Shown piece by piece: positions 5,949 through 11,699 of a stretch of 11,699 nucleotides of DNA (within the stretch, counting starts at the first letter, position 1; the number at the start of each line of letters is the position of its first letter). This stretch comes from Clostridia bacterium (lineage in GTDB: Bacteria > Bacillota > Clostridia > TANB77 > CAG-508), in NCBI GenBank assembly GCA_022790685.1, contig JAAVXQ010000105.1, positions 1 to 11,699 of the forward strand, written 5' to 3'. The position numbers and the translations under genes are program-made. The notes under the pieces were generated by a model. That model was not told the origin of the DNA. It ran no database searches and saw only the letters and a program-made list of their open reading frames with translations.

Positions 5949-6780
5949 TACTTTCTTTTTTCACCTTCTTTCCTTTTTTATTTTTTTGATGTAAAGATGT
6001 AATTATTATACTAATAATGACTATAGTTAATACTATAATAGTTACAATAGTTAATATATTTTTATTATAATTTTTATTAAAAATTTTTTCAATATTAGTT
6101 CTAGAGGTTTCTACTTCATCTGTTCTTATACCTCTTACTAATAATCTTTCAGTATTTATACCATAGGGTGTACAAGTAACTAAAGTAACTAAATCTTTAT
6201 TTTCTTCAATTTTTAGTTTTTCTAAAACCTCATCTGGTTCTACTATTTCAATTTGATCAACTTTGTAAAATAATTTTTCTTTTAGAATTTTTATGGTAAA
6301 ATTATCTCCAATTTTTAATTTGTCCAAATGAGTAAATAATTTGGCAGTAGGTAATCCTCTATGCCCCAGTAATGCACTATGAGTGTTCTCTCCACCAATA
6401 GGTAAGGAACTACCTTGAAAATGTCCTATTCCTACTTGTAAAACAGCATCTTCCATTCCATGATATATAGGCAAATCTATATTAAGTTTTTCAATATATA
6501 TGTATCCCATTATATCTGTATTTGGAATATTAATTTGATTATAGTATCCTTTTTCATCTTCTATAATTTTTTCGTAATTTTCAATTAATTCTTTATTGTA
6601 TTTCTTAGCTTCCAATAAGATACTACTATAATCTTCTTCTGAAATACCCTGTATACTTTTTTCATAAGTTTTTATTTGCCATAGCCCATTTTGATAAGAA
6701 ATATAATTTGTAATAATAGGATATAAAAAGATGGAAAGACCAATTGAAAAAGTTATAAATAAAATAATATTTTTTTTCAT
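5920..6780 (-). CDS. Class C sortase, pilin polymerase
   Basis: This enzyme cleaves the sorting signal of pilins and joins them to a lysine of the next subunit, building a covalent shaft on the outer membrane face. It has 286 residues with an N-terminal membrane segment (about 5-25), the class C core MGYIYIEKLNIDLPIYHG, and GHFQGSSLPIGGENTHSALL. Catalytic His140 is in LLGHRGLPTAKLF; Cys203 and Arg212 are in TLVTCTPYGINTERLLVRG. A second membrane segment (about 242-262) and a lysine-rich cytoplasmic tail complete the class C layout. The DP-aromatic lid motif normally found before the core is not visible: the region at 60-90 reads YNKELIENYEKII, then YYNQINIPNTDI. GGAGG lies a few bases before the ATG. 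It sits 30 bases after the major pilin gene, in the same operon. Confidence 0.95.
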   Translation of the reverse strand: MKKNIILFITFSIGLSIFLYPIITNYISYQNGLWQIKTYEKSIQGISEEDYSSILLEAKKYNKELIENYEKIIEDEKGYYNQINIPNTDIMGYIYIEKLNIDLPIYHGMEDAVLQVGIGHFQGSSLPIGGENTHSALLGHRGLPTAKLFTHLDKLKIGDNFTIKILKEKLFYKVDQIEIVEPDEVLEKLKIEENKDLVTLVTCTPYGINTERLLVRGIRTDEVETSRTNIEKIFNKNYNKNILTIVTIIVLTIVIISIIITSLHQKNKKGKKVKKESNEIYKKYFN

Positions 6781-6810
6781 TTTCCCTCCATCTTTTTATA
6801 TATTGATTAT

Positions 6811-8403
6811 TTATCTTTTAGACTTACTGTCTTTTTTATTTGTTCTAACTGCAATTATTAAAGAAATTGCCATTATTGAAATACCTACTACTGTAAATAT
6901 AACTGTACCTATACCACCAGTAGATGGTAAATTTATACCTGATTTATTTGAAACATTTAAATCAGTTGTTCCATCAGTTCTTTCTCCGTTAGTAATCGGA
7001 GTATTTAATTTTACTGTATCACTGGCTGTAAAAGAACTTGTCCAAACTCCTTCTTTTGTTGCTGAAAGCACTAATGTAATATCACCAGCTAGTTTATTAA
7101 ATCCTTCTGGTGGATTAATTTCTTTTAATATATATGTTCCTGCTTTTAAACCTGATATTTTAGCATATCCATTTTCATCTGTTGTAATTGTTGTTATCAA
7201 AGTTTTTCCATCTTCTGCATATACTTCAAATATAGCATCAGCTAATAATCCGTCTTTTACATCATAATTAAAATCTTCATATTGTTCTATTTTACTCTTA
7301 TCAATTTTATGTAAATGTACATCTGTAGTATATGTTTTTGTAACAGTTTCTGGTGTATGACCTGTTGCAGATACATCATGTGGATTATTAGAATATGTTA
7401 AAACAGCTTTATTTGTATTTGCTGTAACTCCTCTTGTTGCTGTAGTAGCTAATTTTGCAGTATAAGTAATTGTTACTGCATTATCACCAGCTTCTAAATT
7501 TTTAACTAAATTTTTTATATCAAAAGTTAATACATTATTAGCTTTAGTTAATGTATAATAAATACCTTCTGTCACCACATTAGATATTTCTTTTTCTCCT
7601 ATTTTAACTTTTACTGAATCTTCTACAAATTCAAACCCCTCTGATAAAGTATCTTCTATTTCAAATGTATATTTTTTATATCCTTGCATATTTCCTGGAA
7701 GTCCTGCTGTTAATTTGAAATATACATTATCTCCTACAGAAGCTGTATTAGTTTTTTCATCCCATCCATTTTCTACTGAAAAGTCTTCTTTGTTACTAAC
7801 ATTTTTTGCAATTGTTGGAACATCTGATTTTGTTGTTGCAGTTGCATCTCCAACTACTTGTAATATAAACAAACTGTATACTTGATTTGTATCGTTCTCA
7901 GTTGCACCAGGAATTGTATCTTTTATTAAATAATATCCTGGTTTAACATTATTTATTTTATAAACTGTATAATCATCATTTGTAACAGGTGAATCAGGTG
8001 ATTGACTATATTTTGTAGTTGATAGAGATGTTCTTCCTATACAATCTGCAAATTTTATAAGATTTTCACTATCACTTCCAAAACCAACTAAAACTTCTGC
8101 TAATTTTTCTGGATCACTTAAAATTTCATCATCTGTTATTATATTTTCAGATTTTAAATTAGTTTTTAAACTTTCGCTATCAACTCCATCTCCCCATACA
8201 ATATTTGATAATATTAAGTCTTCTCCATTTTTTGATAAATCTCCTCCAAAGATTTGATAAGCCTCATAGCTGTGATTTGTTTCTTTTAATGTATTATTAA
8301 TTGTAATTGTATAAGTTTTAGTTTCTGCGTTTACTTGTGTGCAAAAGGCCATACAAATTATTGTAATTAATAATAATGTTGTTAAAATTTTTAATTTTTT
8401 CAT
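6811..8403 (-). CDS. Major (shaft) pilin with LPSTGG sorting signal
   Basis: This 530-residue protein should be the polymerised shaft subunit. It has a signal peptide with likely cleavage after VNA (residue 26). The N-terminal domain ends in a pilin-motif-like TKSDVPTIAKNV, where Lys200 is the probable acceptor for the inter-subunit bond. A fimbrial isopeptide D2-type domain follows at about 205-360 (YTFEIEDTLSEGFEF; NKAVLTYSNNP). A SpaA-like prealbumin domain at about 361-470 carries an E-box, TYILKEINPPEGF, with Glu428. LPSTG is at 492-496, then a membrane segment and a KKDSKSKR tail. These parts match the family of internally cross-linked Gram-positive major pilins. An AAAGGA site eight bases upstream supports the start. 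The gene lies between the tip adhesin and the class C sortase that should polymerise its product. Confidence 0.93.
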   Translation of the reverse strand: MKKLKILTTLLLITIICMAFCTQVNAETKTYTITINNTLKETNHSYEAYQIFGGDLSKNGEDLILSNIVWGDGVDSESLKTNLKSENIITDDEILSDPEKLAEVLVGFGSDSENLIKFADCIGRTSLSTTKYSQSPDSPVTNDDYTVYKINNVKPGYYLIKDTIPGATENDTNQVYSLFILQVVGDATATTKSDVPTIAKNVSNKEDFSVENGWDEKTNTASVGDNVYFKLTAGLPGNMQGYKKYTFEIEDTLSEGFEFVEDSVKVKIGEKEISNVVTEGIYYTLTKANNVLTFDIKNLVKNLEAGDNAVTITYTAKLATTATRGVTANTNKAVLTYSNNPHDVSATGHTPETVTKTYTTDVHLHKIDKSKIEQYEDFNYDVKDGLLADAIFEVYAEDGKTLITTITTDENGYAKISGLKAGTYILKEINPPEGFNKLAGDITLVLSATKEGVWTSSFTASDTVKLNTPITNGERTDGTTDLNVSNKSGINLPSTGGIGTVIFTVVGISIMAISLIIAVRTNKKDSKSKR

Positions 8404-8481
8404 TTTTTTCTTCCTTTCTTTATTTCAAATAATATTAAATTTATATTAATTATTACTTGTCGATTTTTACTTTGGCAATTA
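8404..8481 (-). other. Short intergenic region between tip adhesin and major pilin
   Basis: These 78 bases hold the Shine-Dalgarno of the major pilin and very AT-rich sequence. On the minus strand, TTGCCA and a poor -10 (TAATAA) lie 17 bases apart, which I consider too weak to call a promoter. No U-tailed hairpin is visible. Read-through from the adhesin gene to the pilin gene is therefore expected. Confidence 0.4.
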
Positions 8482-11400
8482 TTACATCGTCCAGCGATTT
8501 TTTCTTGCCTTTTTTACTTCTGCTACTTTTTGAATTTTCCAGCGGTCTTTTCTGTTATGTCTTTTTCTTGAGATCTTTTGTACTCCTGTATTCCATCTAT
8601 TTTTTCTTAATCTGTTATTCTTTTTACTTATATATACTGTTTTATTGTTTTTAATATACAGTAGTATACTCGCAGTAATCATGATTAAGCCATAGGTTAA
8701 AGTATTAGTATTTCCTGTTCCACCTGTTACTGCTAATTTTAATCCTGCTGTATTTTCAACTTCTTTTATAAAATCTATTTCATCATTTGTTATAGAAATC
8801 TGTATAGGTTCTTTTAGTTTATTATAACCTTTTGGAGCTTTAGTCTCAGTTATCCTGTATTCTCCATATTCTAAATTTTTAAATTCAATTTCTCCTAAGC
8901 TATTTGTTACAGCTTCTATTTTCTCAAACTGCTCATCTACCTCTAAGTTTCCATTTACATTTTTAAGTTTTTCTAGCACAAAGGTTGCATTTTCTAATTT
9001 TATATCATGATTTGCTTTATCTATTTTAATAATTTTAATATTTCTATATTTAGAATTTATTATAGAAAAAGTATGTAACTTTTCTTCCTTTATTTCCTTT
9101 AAAAAGTATCCTTCTGGTATGTTTATTTCTTTTATTTGATAAACTATTTCTACCTTACTTTTATCTTCATTTATAACATATTTTGGTAAATCTTTCCAAG
9201 TTTTAGAGAAATTGTTTTCTTCATTTAACTCTGCTACTGTTTCTACTCCAATTGGATATGTTTCACCATTTACTGTAGCTATTAATTCAATATCTATTTT
9301 GTCTGGCCTTTCACCTAAAATATTCTCATTATCATCCCAAACCTTATTCACATTAACATCTCTTAATAAATAAGTATTGGTTATATTTATAACATCATCA
9401 GACTTTTTTTGATATGTAGTTTCATAATTTGGAACTTCATGTTCTTTTATTTCATATATATATTTTTTTCCACTTGGCGTTGAAAAAACAAGATCTTCAA
9501 ATTTATATTCCCAGCCTTCTGCAGCACTAGTAGTTGTTGTTGCTTCAAAAGCCCCATTTTTATATAAGTCAATTGTTATTTTGTCTGGTCTTTTTTCCTC
9601 ATATCCTTCATCACCTTCCCAAGTTTTTGTACCAGTAATATCTCCTCTAATTGGTTCAACCACCATATTAAATTTCATTTTACAAAAACTAGATCCAGCA
9701 CCTCTTTCTAAATAAAAGAATTTCAAAACATGTGTAGAACCTTCAACAAGTTTTTTATCATTTTCTAATTCAATATCTCCATTTGCTTCCTCAATAATCT
9801 GCTTAAAGGTCTTAGTTCCTCTTCTTGGACTTATTTGATCACTTACATCTCCCTTTTCTGTATCAAAATCATAATAAGTAACTATCCCTTTTGTAAAATT
9901 TATGTTTCCTCCAACTTGTCTATGAGTTCCTGCAAGTTCCAAAAATAGTACATCATCAATATATACTAATACATCATCATCACCTTTAAAATAATACTCT
10001 ATATCCTTTCCATCATCACCTTGTTCTCCTTGAGCAGTAAACCTCATCTCCATTGTCATTCCAAAATGGAAGTTTTTCTTTTCATCATAATCTATATTAT
10101 AAAGTTTTTCGAAAAGTTCTGTATTATTATAAAGATTATCATCATAACCTTTTTTCATATCTAAGGTTTCTGCATATCTTTTTAAAACATCTATATGATT
10201 CCAATTCTTATTAGCTACAAGCGGATCTGAATTCATTTTGAGTGTAAAATTATTTAAGGATGAGCCCAGCAAAGAATATGCATTTTTGAAAGTATCATTT
10301 TCACTCATATTATTAAATTTATAATAGCAACTTTTCTCTATTGTTTTAAAATAATCTTCATTTATATCAGCCACTTTCTTTGCTATTTGGATATCTCCCC
10401 AAGGCATAAAATTCCCAAAAGGATATTCAATAAAATTAGGTGTTAATATTTCATTATAAAGTTCGAATTTATTTGTTTCTTGATTATATTTTGCAAAGTT
10501 TTTTCTACTGTCAAAATAATATTCTCCTGTTTGTTCATCATACTGAAATAATCCATCTATATTCTCATCTGTTGAATTCATTTTTTTAACAGAATCTAAT
10601 TTTTCTTCTCCAAATAAGTATCCTATACTCTCACCTGTTGCAAGAACTGGGTATCCATTTTCATTTAATTTTTTCTCTAAAACATCACCTAAGGATGAAT
10701 TACCAAAAGAATTATTATTAATTCCTGTAGTAACAACTGGTACTTCTCCACCTAGGTCTGTCATTATATTTTCTGAAAATGAATATGCTCTAGAATCTGT
10801 TATATCAAATATTCTTGAAGGTATATAGCGTCTAAATACTGGATAATTTGAAGATATATTTGTAACTTTTTGATTTATTTGATTATTATAATCGAATAAA
10901 TTTATTTTAATTGTATCTTTTGTATATACAGATTCTATTGGAGTTAAATTGTTGTTTACTTCTGGCTTTTGCTGATTTTGATTAAAGTCATCTTGATTCA
11001 TTATTTCTAATGTACCTTCAGTTGCTGTTTTGTAGTCAAAATTAAGTACCACATAATCATTAATATTAGCATTCCATTTAGAATCTTGGTAGAAAAGCAA
11101 TATGAATCCATCTACTGGTGGAATAATACTTCCCTTAGGTTGTCCGATTGGATCAGTTTCACCTATAATAACATAATTGTTATCCTGTTTTGCTACAAAA
11201 TATCCTTGCCAAAAAGTAAAATTTGTATTTGTTATTTGAAGTACTGTTTGAGTTCCATATACTAAAGCAACTTTATCTCCACTATTAAACGCATTAACTT
11301 TAACTGGATATGGTGATTCTCCGTCTGTTAGTCCTAAATCAGTAGCCTCCCACATACTTTTTAACGCTAATGCTTTATCAGAATTTATAACATATTCTTG

Positions 11401-11699
11401 TAAATTATTTGTTCCTTCAGTTTTTAAATCTTCATAATATAAATATGCGTATTTTGCTAAATTTGACATTTCTGTAAAATATTGCGAGTATCCCTTATTG
11501 TCCGAATTATTTTCAAAGTCTTCTAATCTTTTGCTAACTTCTTCATATGAAGGAAGTTTATCTATCAAATCAATACATGTAAAAACACGTTCTCTATCTT
11601 GTTCAGAAATTTCTTTTATATAGCAAATTTTCAAATGTGTATGTTCTTTTTTACATATTAATGTATTATTGTTATCATTCTTTTCTGTTTCAGATAAAG
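8482..11699 (-). CDS. Pilus tip adhesin with fibro-slime-like domain and Cna_B/SpaA repeats (N-terminus outside window)
   Basis: This is a large cell-surface protein, probably the ligand-binding tip. The frame is open to the right edge. The TTG at 11632-11634 is not a credible start, because the frame upstream reads LICKKEHTH and continues KICYIKE, a CxxxEHTHxxxxCY-type motif of such proteins. Counting from that TTG, residues 1-500 are unrecognised. A fibro-slime/PA14-like domain spans about 520-660: FHFGMTMEMRF, the GDDDVLVYID loop at 551-560, LELAGTH, and VLKFFYLERGAGSSF. Two Cna_B domains (663-755, GTKTWEGD; 757-862, VNVNKVWDDN) and a SpaA-like domain (863-960, ending YRITETKAPKGY) follow. 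The sorting signal is LAVTGG (967-972), lacking the usual proline, then a membrane segment. An odd 57-residue basic tail has three RKxRW repeats. It heads the visible pilus operon, 78 bases before the major pilin. Confidence 0.9.
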   Translation of the reverse strand, partial: LSETEKNDNNNTLICKKEHTHLKICYIKEISEQDRERVFTCIDLIDKLPSYEEVSKRLEDFENNSDNKGYSQYFTEMSNLAKYAYLYYEDLKTEGTNNLQEYVINSDKALALKSMWEATDLGLTDGESPYPVKVNAFNSGDKVALVYGTQTVLQITNTNFTFWQGYFVAKQDNNYVIIGETDPIGQPKGSIIPPVDGFILLFYQDSKWNANINDYVVLNFDYKTATEGTLEIMNQDDFNQNQQKPEVNNNLTPIESVYTKDTIKINLFDYNNQINQKVTNISSNYPVFRRYIPSRIFDITDSRAYSFSENIMTDLGGEVPVVTTGINNNSFGNSSLGDVLEKKLNENGYPVLATGESIGYLFGEEKLDSVKKMNSTDENIDGLFQYDEQTGEYYFDSRKNFAKYNQETNKFELYNEILTPNFIEYPFGNFMPWGDIQIAKKVADINEDYFKTIEKSCYYKFNNMSENDTFKNAYSLLGSSLNNFTLKMNSDPLVANKNWNHIDVLKRYAETLDMKKGYDDNLYNNTELFEKLYNIDYDEKKNFHFGMTMEMRFTAQGEQGDDGKDIEYYFKGDDDVLVYIDDVLFLELAGTHRQVGGNINFTKGIVTYYDFDTEKGDVSDQISPRRGTKTFKQIIEEANGDIELENDKKLVEGSTHVLKFFYLERGAGSSFCKMKFNMVVEPIRGDITGTKTWEGDEGYEEKRPDKITIDLYKNGAFEATTTTSAAEGWEYKFEDLVFSTPSGKKYIYEIKEHEVPNYETTYQKKSDDVINITNTYLLRDVNVNKVWDDNENILGERPDKIDIELIATVNGETYPIGVETVAELNEENNFSKTWKDLPKYVINEDKSKVEIVYQIKEINIPEGYFLKEIKEEKLHTFSIINSKYRNIKIIKIDKANHDIKLENATFVLEKLKNVNGNLEVDEQFEKIEAVTNSLGEIEFKNLEYGEYRITETKAPKGYNKLKEPIQISITNDEIDFIKEVENTAGLKLAVTGGTGNTNTLTYGLIMITASILLYIKNNKTVYISKKNNRLRKNRWNTGVQKISRKRHNRKDRWKIQKVAEVKKARKNRWTM
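8491..8607 (-). repeat. Three imperfect direct repeats encoding RKxRW in the adhesin tail
   Basis: Copies coding for RKNRW, RKDRW and RKNRW lie at 8593-8607, 8539-8553 and 8491-8505, spaced 54 and 48 bases. The shared minus-strand form is roughly AGAAAA-N4-G(C/A)TGGA. They lie after the membrane segment of the tip adhesin. The spacing is a whole number of codons (18 and 16), and two copies use the rare arginine codon CGC. Confidence 0.55.

Noticed and set aside
6731..7267. Plus-strand frame over the major pilin, hydrophobic
   Set aside because: It is the shadow of the pilin sorting signal and SpaA-like domain; no start signal supports it.
8404..8481. Separate promoter for the major pilin
   Set aside because: The best pair, TTGCCA and TAATAA with a 17-base gap, matches the -10 at only three of six positions. 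It is not distinguishable from AT-rich background.
8491..8607. Possible CRISPR-like array from the three spaced repeats
   Set aside because: Only three imperfect short copies, spaced in whole codons inside a coding frame, with no cas genes.

Overview
The window is AT-rich (about a quarter G+C over most of its length, counted by eye). Every supportable gene is on the minus strand. Shine-Dalgarno sites of the AAGGA/GGAGG type, a priA-def-fmt order and a sortase-assembled pilus point to a low-GC Gram-positive Firmicute, most likely a Clostridia-type anaerobe. Genus and species cannot be told from this sequence.

In transcription order (right to left) the first block is a pilus locus: a large 5'-truncated tip adhesin with a fibro-slime-like GDDD domain and Cna_B/SpaA domains (8482-11699); the major pilin, LPSTGG (6811-8403); a class C pilus-polymerising sortase (5920-6780); and a small basal or anchor pilin, LPDTG (5151-5948). 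A strong AT-rich hairpin then probably ends or attenuates transcription. A second, shorter sortase follows with its own likely promoter (4459-5025). The class C sortase probably joins pilins into a shaft with the adhesin at its tip. The second sortase may attach the basal pilin to the cell wall.

The next block (about 3735-4425) is a single-gene island of about 50% G+C. It encodes an unrecognised 160-residue protein with a cupin-like HxHxxxE motif. It has its own near-consensus promoter, a perfect TACA-N2-TGTA type palindrome between -35 and -10, a leader hairpin and a downstream terminator. It looks like horizontally acquired cargo between the pilus locus and the housekeeping genes.

The last block is a housekeeping operon with an extended -10 promoter at 3581-3609: an unrecognised, extremely lysine-rich 158-residue protein (3058-3534), the primosomal helicase priA, peptide deformylase def, and the start of methionyl-tRNA formyltransferase fmt, which runs off the left edge. 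Def and Fmt are the paired enzymes that remove and add the N-formyl group of initiator methionine.

No tRNA, rRNA, CRISPR array or insertion sequence was seen. The points most worth following are the island gene and its operator, the non-standard sorting signal and strange basic tail of the tip adhesin, the lid-less class C sortase, and the lysine-rich gene ahead of priA.
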